Shown here: one piece after another, positions 24,448 through 33,392 of the stretch | Numbering within the stretch: the first letter of the stretch is position 1 | How the letters are laid out: each line of letters opens with the position of its first letter | From: Proteiniphilum acetatigenes DSM 18083 | GTDB taxonomy: Bacteria > Bacteroidota > Bacteroidia > Bacteroidales > Dysgonomonadaceae | Direction: 5' to 3' | Assembly (NCBI RefSeq): GCF_000380985.1 | Contig: NZ_KB905700.1 | Location: 1-64,000 of the forward strand | Length of the DNA stretch: 64,000 nucleotides | The notes under the pieces: generated by a model | Database searches by the model: none | Told to the model about the DNA's origin: nothing | What the model saw: the letters and a program-made list of their open reading frames with translations, nothing else | Translations under genes and position numbers: made by a program

Positions 24448-24825
24448 ATGTCGACTAAAGAATTTATCAAAGAACAGGTGGAAAAATTCAGTTCATCGTT
24501 TACTCCAGAACAGTTTACGGAACTTTCCAAGATGGAAAATTCCCTTATTATTCTGGAAGTTCCGTTGAAAGATTATACGCTTACTGAGATAACCCGGATT
24601 GTGGAAAGTAATAATGCACATATAACAGCTCTCAACGTCATACCTATTTCAGGAGGAGAATTTCTTTTGGTCTCTTTAAAACTCGATACGGATGATGTGA
24701 CCGTACTTTTAAGAAGCTTTGAACGATTTAATTATAATGTGGTGTATTATTTCATGAAGGAAGGAGAAGTAACCGATAAGCAAAAAGAACGGTTAGATGA
24801 ACTGATGTACTATTTGAATATGTAA
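24448..24825 (+). CDS. Small conserved-looking protein, ACT-like regulatory domain
   Basis: A 125-residue soluble protein. Residues 30-105 have an ACT-like beta-alpha-beta pattern: SLIILEVPLKDYTLTEITRIVESNNAHITALNVIPISGGEFLLVSLKLDTDDVTVLLRSFERFNYNVVYYF in outline. In related Bacteroidales a CBS-domain protein occupies the slot between pdxJ and nadK; this protein may correspond to its C-terminal part without the CBS pair, but I could not compare sequences. Codons and composition look like those of a real gene, and the start follows a -7-like box. Function unknown. Confidence 0.7.
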   Translation: MSTKEFIKEQVEKFSSSFTPEQFTELSKMENSLIILEVPLKDYTLTEITRIVESNNAHITALNVIPISGGEFLLVSLKLDTDDVTVLLRSFERFNYNVVYYFMKEGEVTDKQKERLDELMYYLNM

Positions 24826-24986
24826 TAAATAAGGTGGAAAAGTGGAAAAGTGATTTAAGTGAAAAGTGAAAAATTAAAAGTGAAAAATGAAATTTTTTTG
24901 AGACTGCTAATTGGTAATTGGTAATTGATAATTAGTAATTCTCCACTTCTTAACTTCAGACTTCTAAACTTCTAAAAATAAACGAG
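24826..24986. repeat. Low-complexity repeat stretch upstream of nadK
   Basis: The gap is made of GTGAAAAGTGAAAAATTAAAAGTG, TTGGTAATTGGTAATTGATAATTAG and CTTCTAAACTTCTAA words (each a run of short near-repeats). The last two families also occur at 10303-10440. No gene is visible. Confidence 0.7.
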
Positions 24987-25883
24987 ATGAAATTTGCTTT
25001 ATTCGGGAGTATGTTCCCCGACAGGACTGCTAAAGCCGAAGAGCAGATATGCGGGGTATGTGAAGCTATCAGGCGAAACGGGGGTGAGTTATGTCTACCT
25101 GTGAATTTTTTTTATAGCCTGCCGGCCCCTCTCCGCCAGCGGATCGCTCCGCTCTGCACACTCGAGGAGAAATTACCTCCGGTAGATATGGTGGTGAGTG
25201 TGGGAGGGGATGGTACTTTCCTGAGAACGGCCGGCACCGTAGGTGATTCGGGTATTCCTATTTTGGGTATCAATACGGGGCGGTTGGGTTTCTTGGCAGC
25301 TATTAATTATGCCGATATGGAAGAGACCCTACAAGAGGTAATGGAAGGTTCATATAAAGTAGAAGAGCGTACATTACTGAAGTTGTCGACCGATGAAGCC
25401 TTTCCTCCGGAACATTTCAATGTGCATGCTCTCAACGAAGTGGCCATCCTGAAACAGGATACAGCCTCTATGCTCTCGATCCATGCTTATATCAACAATG
25501 ATTATCTGACTTCTTACCAGGCGGACGGATTGGTGATATCGACACCAACAGGATCTACTGCCTATTCATTGAGTATTGGCGGTTCTATTTTATCACCCAC
25601 TACACCCAGCATTATCCTTTCAGCCATTGCTCCTCACAATCTTACATCCAGATCGTTAGTGGTAGACGACAGCAGTATCATCTCATTGAAAGTGGAAAGT
25701 CGTAGCCATATGTTTCTTGTCTCAGTGGATGGAGAATCGCGTGTATTGGACGAATCGGTAAGTATCCAGGTGAGAAAGGATGATTACACGCTCCGTGTGG
25801 TGAAACGGATTGGCCATACCTTCTATGAAACACTGCGGGACAAACTGATGTGGGGAGCAGATGTAAGGAAGCAACAAAAATGA
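24987..25883 (+). CDS. nadK: NAD kinase
   Basis: A 298-residue cytosolic enzyme that phosphorylates NAD to NADP. Diagnostic motifs: VVSVGGDGTFLRTAG (about residues 69-83, the GGDGT phosphate-binding loop), GINTGRLGFLA, NEVAIL, and SYQADGLVISTPTGSTAYSLSIGGSILSP outlining the second NAD-binding site. The length matches the usual 290-300 residues. It ends in a convergent arrangement with the decarboxylase operon, separated by an 82-bp repeat-rich gap. Confidence 0.97.
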   Translation: MKFALFGSMFPDRTAKAEEQICGVCEAIRRNGGELCLPVNFFYSLPAPLRQRIAPLCTLEEKLPPVDMVVSVGGDGTFLRTAGTVGDSGIPILGINTGRLGFLAAINYADMEETLQEVMEGSYKVEERTLLKLSTDEAFPPEHFNVHALNEVAILKQDTASMLSIHAYINNDYLTSYQADGLVISTPTGSTAYSLSIGGSILSPTTPSIILSAIAPHNLTSRSLVVDDSSIISLKVESRSHMFLVSVDGESRVLDESVSIQVRKDDYTLRVVKRIGHTFYETLRDKLMWGADVRKQQK

Positions 25884-25965
25884 CGTACCATTTCCCGGTG
25901 CTGTCCTTCACCTTTCACTCCCCCTCTTCATTATTAACGGCTCAAAGGCTCTAATTCTTCATTCT

Positions 25966-26148
25966 TCATTCTTCACTTTCCTCCTCTTCGGATATCTCTT
26001 CAATAAACTCTTCCACAGGCTTTTCTTCCTGGTAGGGCAGGTATTTGTCGAGCGCAAGAATGATCAGGTAGAAGAAGGACATAAAAACAAAAATCCCTGC
26101 CAATCCTACCACGGCGATGAACAATGCTGTTTGTATTGTCGGTGTCAT
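25966..26148 (-). CDS. Short OadG-like gamma subunit of a Na+-pumping decarboxylase
   Basis: A 60-residue membrane protein with one helix at about residues 7-31 (TALFIAVVGLAGIFVFMSFFYLIILAL) and an acidic tail (EEKPVEEFIEEISEEEESEE). This shape matches OadG/MmdD subunits that anchor the complex. It starts 12 nt after the second OadB gene, supporting the assignment. It lacks the lamin-tail extension of the other OadG-type protein of the same operon (29058-29969). Confidence 0.75.
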   Translation of the reverse strand: MTPTIQTALFIAVVGLAGIFVFMSFFYLIILALDKYLPYQEEKPVEEFIEEISEEEESEE

Positions 26149-26160
26149 GTTGGTTGTTTT

Positions 26161-27318
26161 TTAAGCGAGTAATGGAACTAATGTCAATATAATACCCCCT
26201 GCCACTACCGAGCCTATCTGGCCGCCAACATTGGCACTGATAGCCGGCATAAGCAGATAGTTGTAGGGATCTTCTTTCTGTCCCATCTGATGGATCACAC
26301 GGGCCGACATCGGGAATGCCGAAATACCACAGGCGCCTATCATCGGATTGATTTTATTACCCTCTTTACGGAACAGGTTCAGGAATTTTGCGAAGATCAC
26401 CCCGCCAAAAGTATCGAAAATAAAGGCGAAAAGCCCGAGGGCGATAATAATCAACGTATCCGTACGGATAAATCTATCAGCCGTCATTGTGCTGGCAATA
26501 GTTATACCAAGCAGTATGGTAACCAGGCTCGACAGTTCGTTCTGTGCCGATTGAGATAACTTATTCAATACACCGCACTCACGAATCAGGTTACCGAACA
26601 TCAGGAAGCCGATCAACGACAGGGAAGAGGGAGCGATGATACCTGCTGCAATGGTAATTACAATAGGGAAGGCAATAAGCGCTTTTTTCGATATTCTCTT
26701 ATTATTGTGGTTGGCAGATGACATTCTTATAAGCCGTTCCTTGCGTGAGGTCAGCAAGCGGATGACCGGCGGTTGAATAATAGGTACGAGCGCCATATAG
26801 GAATAAGCTGCCACAGAGATGGGCCCCAGCAGGTTGGGTGCAAAACGTGAAGCCACCACGATGGAGGTAGGTCCGTCGGCTGCACCTATAATACCAATGG
26901 ATGCTGCTTCGCGGATATCATAGCCCAGTAATGTGGCAAACATCATTGTGAGGAAGATACCGAATTGTGCAGCCGCACCGAACAGTAGTAGCGATGGATT
27001 TCTGAATAGCGGTGAGAAATCGATCATAGCCCCGATGGCGATAAATATCAGTAATGGGAAGATCTCGGTAGCAATACCGGCATCGAAGAAGACATTGAGA
27101 ACACCTTCTACGGCCTGTCCTGTAGCGGGATCGATTTGTGTGAGCGCCGAAGAGAGGGGAATATTCACTAAAATAGCGCCAAACCCCATCGGCAGTAATA
27201 GTGTTGGTTCGTAATTCTTGGCAATAGCGAGATAAATAAGGATAAGTCCCACGCCAATCATCACCAGATGTTGCCAGGTCATACCGGCTATTGCCGGTAA
27301 CAGTTCTTCTAAGCCCAT
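26161..27318 (-). CDS. Na+-translocating decarboxylase beta subunit, second copy (OadB/MmdB family)
   Basis: A 385-residue membrane protein with about 9-11 helices that couples carboxybiotin decarboxylation to Na+ export. The functional motifs are intact: GIIGAADGPTSIV (the Asp matching Klebsiella OadB Asp203) and INPMIGACGIS (matching Asn373, Gly377 and Ser382). It is clearly a paralogue of the beta subunit just upstream, sharing SYMALVPIIQPP, but has GACGISAFPMSAR where the other has GNSGVSAVPDSAR. It is separated from that gene by 101 bp with a strong hairpin, and followed after 12 nt by a short OadG-like gene, so the two may form an alternative membrane module. Confidence 0.93.
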   Translation of the reverse strand: MGLEELLPAIAGMTWQHLVMIGVGLILIYLAIAKNYEPTLLLPMGFGAILVNIPLSSALTQIDPATGQAVEGVLNVFFDAGIATEIFPLLIFIAIGAMIDFSPLFRNPSLLLFGAAAQFGIFLTMMFATLLGYDIREAASIGIIGAADGPTSIVVASRFAPNLLGPISVAAYSYMALVPIIQPPVIRLLTSRKERLIRMSSANHNNKRISKKALIAFPIVITIAAGIIAPSSLSLIGFLMFGNLIRECGVLNKLSQSAQNELSSLVTILLGITIASTMTADRFIRTDTLIIIALGLFAFIFDTFGGVIFAKFLNLFRKEGNKINPMIGACGISAFPMSARVIHQMGQKEDPYNYLLMPAISANVGGQIGSVVAGGIILTLVPLLA

Positions 27319-27362
27319 AAAATAGTAATCTTTTAAATTCAGTTTTGTATGCGCTACTTCGT

Positions 27363-27406
27363 GTTATGTAAAGAGGCGAGGCTACTGCCCCACCTCTTTA
27401 CATAAC
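27363..27406. repeat. Perfect 14-bp hairpin between the two OadB genes
   Basis: GTTATGTAAAGAGG (27363-27376) and CCTCTTTACATAAC (27393-27406) pair perfectly around a 16-nt loop. On the minus strand it stands between the first and second OadB genes and is not followed by a T run, so it may set relative expression by RNA processing or stability, or act as a weak terminator. Confidence 0.8.
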
Positions 27407-27419
27407 GTATAATCTTTTC

Positions 27420-28583
27420 TTAATAGAGGAATCCCAACAGGATACCGGCCGCTACTGCCGATCCGATCACGCCGGCCACATTGGGACCCATAGCATGCAT
27501 CAACAAGTAGTTGCTGGGATCATATTCCATCCCAACATGTTGAGAGATACGGGCGGAGTCGGGTACGGCAGAAACCCCTGAGTTTCCGATCAACGGATTG
27601 ATCTTTTTATCTTTCCCTAAAAAGAGGTTCATAAACTTCACGAAGAGAATTCCTGCACAGGTAGCGATAATAAATGAAAGTGCCCCGATAGCAAATACTT
27701 TTAGAGACTCCCACCGTATGAAAGTAGTGGCTTGTGTCGAGGCACCTACGGTGAGTCCCAGGAGAATGGTTATGGTGTCGATTAGCGGGCCACGGGCTGT
27801 TTCAGCAAGACGACGGGTTACCCCCGATTCTTTCAACAGGTTACCGAAGAATAGCATCCCTAACAGCGGAAGTCCGGATGGTACCAGAAACGCAGTCAGC
27901 AATAATCCCATAATGGGAAACAGTACTTTTTCGGTTTGTGAAACCACACGAGGTGTTTTCATTTTGATAACCCGTTCTTTTTTTGTTGTCAGCATCCGCA
28001 TAAAGGGTGGTTGTATTACCGGTACCAATGCCATATAGGAGTATGCCGAGATAGCTACCGCTCCCAACAGGTGTGGGGCCAGTTTGGATGTGGTAAAGAT
28101 GGCTGTAGGGCCGTCTGCACCACCAATGATACCGATTGCTCCTGCTTCATTGGGTGCAAATCCCAGTTGCAAAGCTATTATATAAGCTCCGAAAATCCCG
28201 AATTGAGCGGCTGCTCCAATGAGGATCAACTTAGGGTTGGCTATCAAAGAAGAGAAGTCTGTCATGGCCCCGATACCGAGAAATATCAATGGTGGGTACC
28301 ATCCTTGTACTACTCCCTGATATAGTATGTTGAATACAGAACCTTCTTCATAAATTCCCACTTGCAGGTTGGCAGCTTCATTGAATGGAATATTTCCGAT
28401 AAGGATACCAAATCCGATAGGGATCAGTAGCAGGGGTTCGTACTCTTTCTTTACGGCAAGGTAGATAAAGAACAACCCCACGAGGATCATTACAATATGG
28501 CCCGTTTCGGCATTCGCAAATCCGGTGTAGCCCCAGAACGTTCGTAGATTGTCTGTTAATGATAATAATGTGTTCATAATCAA
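27420..28583 (-). CDS. Na+-translocating decarboxylase beta subunit, first copy (MmdB/OadB family)
   Basis: A 387-residue integral membrane Na+ pump subunit. Motifs: GIIGGADGPTAIFTTSKLAPHLLGA (Asp of the Na+ site), AYSYMALVPVIQPP, and INPLIGNSGVSAVPDSAR. It follows the biotin carrier gene by 9 nt and is the copy most likely to belong to the methylmalonyl-CoA decarboxylase made by this operon. The complex decarboxylates (S)-methylmalonyl-CoA to propionyl-CoA and exports Na+. Confidence 0.95.
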   Translation of the reverse strand: MIMNTLLSLTDNLRTFWGYTGFANAETGHIVMILVGLFFIYLAVKKEYEPLLLIPIGFGILIGNIPFNEAANLQVGIYEEGSVFNILYQGVVQGWYPPLIFLGIGAMTDFSSLIANPKLILIGAAAQFGIFGAYIIALQLGFAPNEAGAIGIIGGADGPTAIFTTSKLAPHLLGAVAISAYSYMALVPVIQPPFMRMLTTKKERVIKMKTPRVVSQTEKVLFPIMGLLLTAFLVPSGLPLLGMLFFGNLLKESGVTRRLAETARGPLIDTITILLGLTVGASTQATTFIRWESLKVFAIGALSFIIATCAGILFVKFMNLFLGKDKKINPLIGNSGVSAVPDSARISQHVGMEYDPSNYLLMHAMGPNVAGVIGSAVAAGILLGFLY

Positions 28584-28592
28584 TCCTTGATT

Positions 28593-29030
28593 TTATTCAA
28601 TGACTACGAGATCAGCTCCTTCGAGAACTGAATCTCCTTTCTGGATAAGAATTTCCGTTACTTTTCCATTTCCGTTGGCAAGGATATTGTTTTCCATCTT
28701 CATTGCCTCAAGGATCATCAGGGTTTGTCCTTTTTTTACCGTATCACCCACCTTGCAGCGAATATCCAGTATGACACCGGGAAGTGGGGATTGAATGGTA
28801 TTCTTACCGGCAGGCCCGGCTGGTTTTGTTACAAGATGACTAGTTGAACTCTGTGCTGGTGTTGCGGGCGTACTATGGCGCTGCACGACAGCTTTTGGTT
28901 TTTTGGCTTTTGGTGTTATTTCAACCGTGTAGGGTGTACCGTTCACTTCAAGCTCCACTAAATCAGTGTCTGATTTGTTAACCACTACCCTGTAGGGGGC
29001 ACCGTTGATTTTATAATTGAACTCTTTCAT
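28593..29030 (-). CDS. Biotin carrier subunit of methylmalonyl-CoA decarboxylase
   Basis: A 145-residue biotinyl protein. The N-terminal 45 residues form a small beta domain (FNYKINGAPYRVVVNKSDTDLVELEVNGTPYTVEI), followed by a Pro/Ala/Thr-rich flexible linker (about 50-75) and a C-terminal biotinyl domain with the biotinylation site EAMKMEN, Lys111. It swings carboxybiotin between the carboxyltransferase (alpha subunit, gene at 29976) and the beta membrane subunit, whose gene follows after 9 nt. Confidence 0.95.
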   Translation of the reverse strand: MKEFNYKINGAPYRVVVNKSDTDLVELEVNGTPYTVEITPKAKKPKAVVQRHSTPATPAQSSTSHLVTKPAGPAGKNTIQSPLPGVILDIRCKVGDTVKKGQTLMILEAMKMENNILANGNGKVTEILIQKGDSVLEGADLVVIE

Positions 29031-29057
29031 ATTATTATTTTATCTTTATTCTTTGTT

Positions 29058-29969
29058 TTATTTCGGTAACTGCCTTAGTGACTGAAGCTTGGAACTCCAT
29101 GGTGAATAATTCCTCTTCACATGTTGGATGGTGAGGATTGTGGATTCCAGATCATGCTCATCTTCTCTCATCTCGTGAATGGCGGCAGAGATAGCAGCCA
29201 ATACCTCACCCGACAGATGAGTATGGCTTCTCACAGCAGAGAGCGTACCACTTTGGGCCACTTTCCTTTCCGACATTCTCTTGGCTATATTCCCCGATGA
29301 TTTGAAGAAGAGATACAAAGCAATCAGAGCGAAAAATACCACTAACATGGAGGTGATGGTAAGCATGCCACCCCATGCATCGGTTTCCTGAAGACTTACC
29401 ACTTTGGGATTTTCTTCCAGAATGGCGTTATTGCTGCTGGGAGTTACCCTTTCAAGACGGGTAGCGAGAATGTTACCTTCCTCGTCGTATTTTATACCAT
29501 CCTGAGTATAGCCATAGGTCTGATCCGCGAGTATCCCGGCCGGGATCACGATTTCGTCCAGCAATGTCTTCCCGTCGTTATCATAGAGTGCGATATAGTT
29601 CTCTTTTGTAGGGTCGAGTTTGAAACTCACGTGGAACGTTCCGTTAAAAGGTTCGTTGTCCGCCCAGAAAAGAGCATGCTGATGAGGAGGTATCCTGGTG
29701 AGGACGTCCCCTCTGGGGATCGGATACTTTTTCGGATTATTGCGGTCGTTGGTGAGGTATCGCCCTCCCAAGTCCTGCGTTCTTGCCGTATTGTTGTATA
29801 TCTCAATCCATCCGTTCCGTTGTCCATAATCATCCATATAGCTGCTCTCGTTGAGAACCATGACCTCGTTGATGACCCAGGCCGGATTTTTCAGTTTGGC
29901 ACTACATCCGGAGAACAACAGCGCTGCGGTGAAAAGAAATAATATTATTGTATAATTTCTCATATTCAA
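29058..29969 (-). CDS. OadG family subunit with an extracytoplasmic lamin-tail domain
   Basis: A 303-residue lipoprotein-like membrane protein (lipobox ending at Cys22, LLFSGC). Residues about 30-150 look like a lamin-tail domain: INEVMVLNESSYMDDYGQRNGWIEIYNN, LGGRYLTNDRNNPKKYPIP and HVSFKLDPTKENYIALYDNDG. One transmembrane helix follows at about 203-225 (MLTITSMLVVFFALIALYLFF), then a cytoplasmic tail. The OadG part matches the gamma-type anchor of Na+ decarboxylases; the operon position (7 nt before the alpha subunit stop, 27 nt before the biotin carrier) supports this. The outside domain may tie the pump to cell wall or another complex. Confidence 0.85.
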   Translation of the reverse strand: MNMRNYTIILFLFTAALLFSGCSAKLKNPAWVINEVMVLNESSYMDDYGQRNGWIEIYNNTARTQDLGGRYLTNDRNNPKKYPIPRGDVLTRIPPHQHALFWADNEPFNGTFHVSFKLDPTKENYIALYDNDGKTLLDEIVIPAGILADQTYGYTQDGIKYDEEGNILATRLERVTPSSNNAILEENPKVVSLQETDAWGGMLTITSMLVVFFALIALYLFFKSSGNIAKRMSERKVAQSGTLSAVRSHTHLSGEVLAAISAAIHEMREDEHDLESTILTIQHVKRNYSPWSSKLQSLRQLPK

Positions 29970-29975
29970 CTGCTT

Positions 29976-31538
29976 TTAAAGAGGTAGATTGTCGTGCTTC
30001 TTGGGCGGATTCTGCAATTTTTTTGTCTGCAGTTGTTGCAATGCACGAATGACACGGAAACGGGTGTTCCGCGGCTCAATCACATCGTCAATATATCCGT
30101 AACGTGCAGCTACATAGGGGTTCGTAAAAAGATCATTGTATTCTTTCTTCTTCTCCTCTTTTACTGCTGTCATCTTTTCAGGATCTTTCTCAGCTGCAAT
30201 CTCCTTGCTGTAAAGCACTTCCACGGCCCCATCTGCTCCCATAACAGCAATTTCAGCCGTGGGCCATGCGTAGTTGATATCACCACGGAGTTGTTTACAA
30301 CTCATCACGATATGTGCTCCACCGTAAGATTTGCGTAACGTAACGGTTACTTTTGGCACAGTCGCTTCGCCATAAGCGTAGAGCAATTTAGCGCCGTGGG
30401 TGATTACTCCTCCATATTCCTGTCCTGTTCCGGGAAGGAAACCGGGTACATCTACCAATGAAACGATAGGTATGTTGAAAGCGTCGCAGAAACGGACAAA
30501 ACGGGCTGCTTTACGCGAAGCATTGATATCGAGCACACCGGCAAGGAATTTAGGCTGGTTGGCTACAATCCCGACCGATTGACCGTTGAAACGGGCAAAA
30601 CCTACAATGATGTTTTTTGCATAATCGGCATGTACTTCCAGGAACTCTCCCTTATCAATGATAGCACCAATCACTTCATACATATCATATGGTTTGTTGG
30701 GGCTGTCGGGGATAATATCGTTGAGTGCGTCATCCAGCCTGTCGATTGGATCATCGTTAGGCTGCAAAGGTGCTTCTTCCAGATTGTTCTGCGGAATAAA
30801 GCTGAGCAGTTGACGGATCAGTTTCAATCCGTCCTCTTCGGTTTGTACCTGGAATTGGGAAACTCCTGATTTGGAAGAGTGAACTGAAGCACCTCCCAGT
30901 TGTTCTTGGGTCACATCTTCACCCGTTACGGTTTTTACTACTTTCGGCCCGGTGAGGAACATATAAGAAGTTCCCTGGGTCATGATGATAAAGTCGGTAA
31001 GGGCAGGGGAGTAAACTGCACCTCCGGCACAAGGCCCGAAGATCCCTGAAATCTGGGGGATCACACCCGAGGCGAGGATGTTACGTTGGAATATCTCGGC
31101 ATAACCTCCCAACGCATTGATACCTTCCTGAATACGTGCACCCCCTGAGTCATTGATGCCAATAACAGGAGCACCCATTTTCAGCGCCTGATCCATTACT
31201 TTACAAATCTTTTGTGCATGCATCTCTGACAGGGATCCTCCGGATACAGTGAAATCCTGTGCGAAAACATACACCAGACGTCCGTAAATGGTTCCATAAC
31301 CTGTTACCACCCCGTCTCCCAGGAATTTGGTTTTTTCCATTCCGAAGTTGTGGCAACGATGTTCCACGAACATGTCGAATTCCTCAAAACTTCCTTCATC
31401 CAGAAGCATGTCGAGTCTTTCGCGTGCCGTGTATTTTCCTTTGAGGTGTTGCGCTTCGATTCTTTTTTCGCCACCCCCTAAACGAGCTTTTTCACGCAGT
31501 TGGATAAGCTCTTTGACTTTTTCGAGTTGGTTGCTCAT
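29976..31538 (-). CDS. mmdA: Methylmalonyl-CoA decarboxylase alpha subunit (carboxyltransferase)
   Basis: A carboxyltransferase of 520 residues, moving the carboxyl group of methylmalonyl-CoA to biotin. I chose the ATG at 31536-31538 ([23 protein letters not shown]), the family N terminus; an ATG 63 nt upstream adds unrelated residues. Crotonase-fold halves are clear: [61 protein letters not shown], and in the C-terminal half [49 protein letters not shown] in outline. Related propionyl-CoA carboxylase beta subunits look alike; the operon with OadB, OadG and methylmalonyl-CoA epimerase identifies the decarboxylase. Confidence 0.94.
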   Translation of the reverse strand: MSNQLEKVKELIQLREKARLGGGEKRIEAQHLKGKYTARERLDMLLDEGSFEEFDMFVEHRCHNFGMEKTKFLGDGVVTGYGTIYGRLVYVFAQDFTVSGGSLSEMHAQKICKVMDQALKMGAPVIGINDSGGARIQEGINALGGYAEIFQRNILASGVIPQISGIFGPCAGGAVYSPALTDFIIMTQGTSYMFLTGPKVVKTVTGEDVTQEQLGGASVHSSKSGVSQFQVQTEEDGLKLIRQLLSFIPQNNLEEAPLQPNDDPIDRLDDALNDIIPDSPNKPYDMYEVIGAIIDKGEFLEVHADYAKNIIVGFARFNGQSVGIVANQPKFLAGVLDINASRKAARFVRFCDAFNIPIVSLVDVPGFLPGTGQEYGGVITHGAKLLYAYGEATVPKVTVTLRKSYGGAHIVMSCKQLRGDINYAWPTAEIAVMGADGAVEVLYSKEIAAEKDPEKMTAVKEEKKKEYNDLFTNPYVAARYGYIDDVIEPRNTRFRVIRALQQLQTKKLQNPPKKHDNLPL

Positions 31539-31750
31539 ATAAAAATGTTTATTTAAAACGAAATAGGTTTTTGCAACGGCTTTTACTTCACCAAAATTCA
31601 AACAAGTTTGTTTTTTGTTTCAGTTCATAATCAACTGCTCTTTGTTGTTGAGAACAAATGACTAATATCTTTTGAGACCTGTTGCTTTACTATATTGTTT
31701 GGTGTAAGAATTTTTCTAGATGATAGTGTTGGAAAAGAAGTTTCTCCGGA

Positions 31751-32158
31751 TTATTCGGGATGTTCGCATAGTTCGGTGAGAACGCCACCGGTAGATTTGG
31801 GATGTAAGAATGCGATACGCAACCCTTCAGCACCTCCACGTGCTTCCCGGTCTATCAATCGTACGCCTTTGTCTTCCATTTCTTTCAATGCCTCGTTTAC
31901 ATTTTCCGTGGCATAGGCAATATGATGTATCCCTTCACCTTTTTTTTCAATAAATTTAGCGATAGTACTTTCTTCATCGGTCGGTTCCAGTAATTCAATC
32001 TTGGTTTGTCCCACCATGAAAAATGCAGTTTTTACTTTTTGATCTTCTACAGTCTCAATGTTATAGCATTTCAGGCCCAAAATCCCTTCATAATAAGGGA
32101 GTTGCTCTTCAATACTCTTTACGGCTATCCCGATGTGCTCGATGTGTGTAATCTTCAT
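31751..32158 (-). CDS. mce: Methylmalonyl-CoA epimerase
   Basis: A 135-residue VOC-fold enzyme that interconverts (R)- and (S)-methylmalonyl-CoA. Motifs: HIEHIGIAVKSIEEQLPYYEGILGL at the N terminus (first metal His), KIELLEPTDEESTIAKFIEKKGEGIHHIAYA (Glu and His of the metal site), and FLHPKSTGGVLTELCE (final Glu). It precedes the decarboxylase alpha subunit by 212 nt in the same direction and supplies its substrate, in the succinate-propionate route. Confidence 0.96.
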   Translation of the reverse strand: MKITHIEHIGIAVKSIEEQLPYYEGILGLKCYNIETVEDQKVKTAFFMVGQTKIELLEPTDEESTIAKFIEKKGEGIHHIAYATENVNEALKEMEDKGVRLIDREARGGAEGLRIAFLHPKSTGGVLTELCEHPE

Positions 32159-32272
32159 ATTATTATAATCTTATGATATTTCAGAGTTTGACTGCAAATG
32201 TACGTCTTTCAATCATAAAATAGAATAAAAAACGCATATTTATTTTGGAAGAAAGGTAGAAAGGCGTAATCG

Positions 32273-33256
32273 TCAGATAGAGGAGATACGTAATACCTCC
32301 AACATTTCCCTGCTGATTTCCCTATCTTTCTTTATCGCTCTTTTAAACGGAACATATACGATCTCATTCTCCCGGATACCGATCATTACGTTACGTTGAT
32401 ATTCCATTAATGCCTGTATGGCTGCAACCCCCATACGGCTTGCAAGGATACGGTCCTGCGCGGTGGGCGAACCGCCCCGCTGCAGGTGTCCGAGTATGGA
32501 AACGCGAACATCGTATTGGGGATACTCTGTTTTTACCCGTTCCGCTAATTTGATGGCTCCACCGGTCACTTCACTTTCGGTGACAAGCACCATGCTGCTG
32601 TTTTTTGATTTGCGGAAACCCTGCTCAATGAGTTCTGCCAACTGGTCTTTTTCTATACTTATTTCGGGGATAATCGCTGCTTCGGCTCCAGAGGCAATAG
32701 CACTGTTGAGCGCCAGGTAACCGCAATTACGCCCCATCACCTCTATGAAGAACAGACGCTCATGTGAAGTGGCTGTATCCCGTATTTTGTCCATCGATTG
32801 CATGATGGTGTTCAGTGCTGTATCGTATCCGATAGTTGTGTCGGTACCGTTCAGGTCATTATCAATAGTGCCGGGAAGCCCTACCACCGGTATGTTATAT
32901 TCATTGGCGAAAATAGCGGCACCCGTGAGAGAACCGTCACCTCCAATCACAACTAACGCCTCGATGCCATGTTTCTGCATGTTTTCGTATGCCATCCTTC
33001 GCCCCTCTTGAGTCATAAAATCTGCCGAGCGGGCTGTTTTCAGCATGGTACCTCCCTGCTGTATGATATTACTTACACTATTGGTTTTGAACTCCACAAT
33101 CTCGTCTGAGATCAATCCTCTATATCCTCTGTAAATTCCATACACTTTCATGTTATTGAATATCCCGGCACGTGTTACCGCACGAATGGCTGCATTCATG
33201 CCGGGTGCATCTCCTCCCGAAGTGAGGACGCCGACACTTTTTATATTAGAGTCCAT
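32273..33256 (-). CDS. pfkA: ATP-dependent 6-phosphofructokinase
   Basis: A 327-residue glycolytic enzyme. Motifs: [40 protein letters not shown] (ATP site), [22 protein letters not shown] (catalytic Asp in TIDND), MGRNCGYLA and [18 protein letters not shown]. The GGDGS motif with Gly indicates the ATP-dependent type, in contrast to the Asp of PPi-dependent forms. It stands alone, 119 nt before the ispH terminator region on the same strand. Confidence 0.97.
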   Translation of the reverse strand: MDSNIKSVGVLTSGGDAPGMNAAIRAVTRAGIFNNMKVYGIYRGYRGLISDEIVEFKTNSVSNIIQQGGTMLKTARSADFMTQEGRRMAYENMQKHGIEALVVIGGDGSLTGAAIFANEYNIPVVGLPGTIDNDLNGTDTTIGYDTALNTIMQSMDKIRDTATSHERLFFIEVMGRNCGYLALNSAIASGAEAAIIPEISIEKDQLAELIEQGFRKSKNSSMVLVTESEVTGGAIKLAERVKTEYPQYDVRVSILGHLQRGGSPTAQDRILASRMGVAAIQALMEYQRNVMIGIRENEIVYVPFKRAIKKDREISREMLEVLRISSI

Positions 33257-33362
33257 AATTGAAATGTTAGTCTTTGAAGATTTGGCCGTTATTTATGTGA
33301 ACTTCTTGAAAAATCCTTTTAAATAACGAAGCGCAAAGATAGATTTTTTTAATGATGCATAC

Positions 33363-33392
33363 AAAAAAAAGCTGCTTAAAAAGCAGCTTTTT
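33363..33392 (-). terminator. Terminator overlapping the end of ispH
   Basis: GCTGCTT (33371-33377) and AAGCAGC (33381-33387) pair around AAA and are bordered by A8 and T5. The stem begins within the last codons of ispH (stop at 33376-33378), so the terminator overlaps coding sequence. Confidence 0.9.

Noticed and set aside
29976-31538. Propionyl-CoA or acetyl-CoA carboxylase beta subunit
   Set aside because: No biotin carboxylase gene is near, while OadB, OadG-type and epimerase genes are in the operon.
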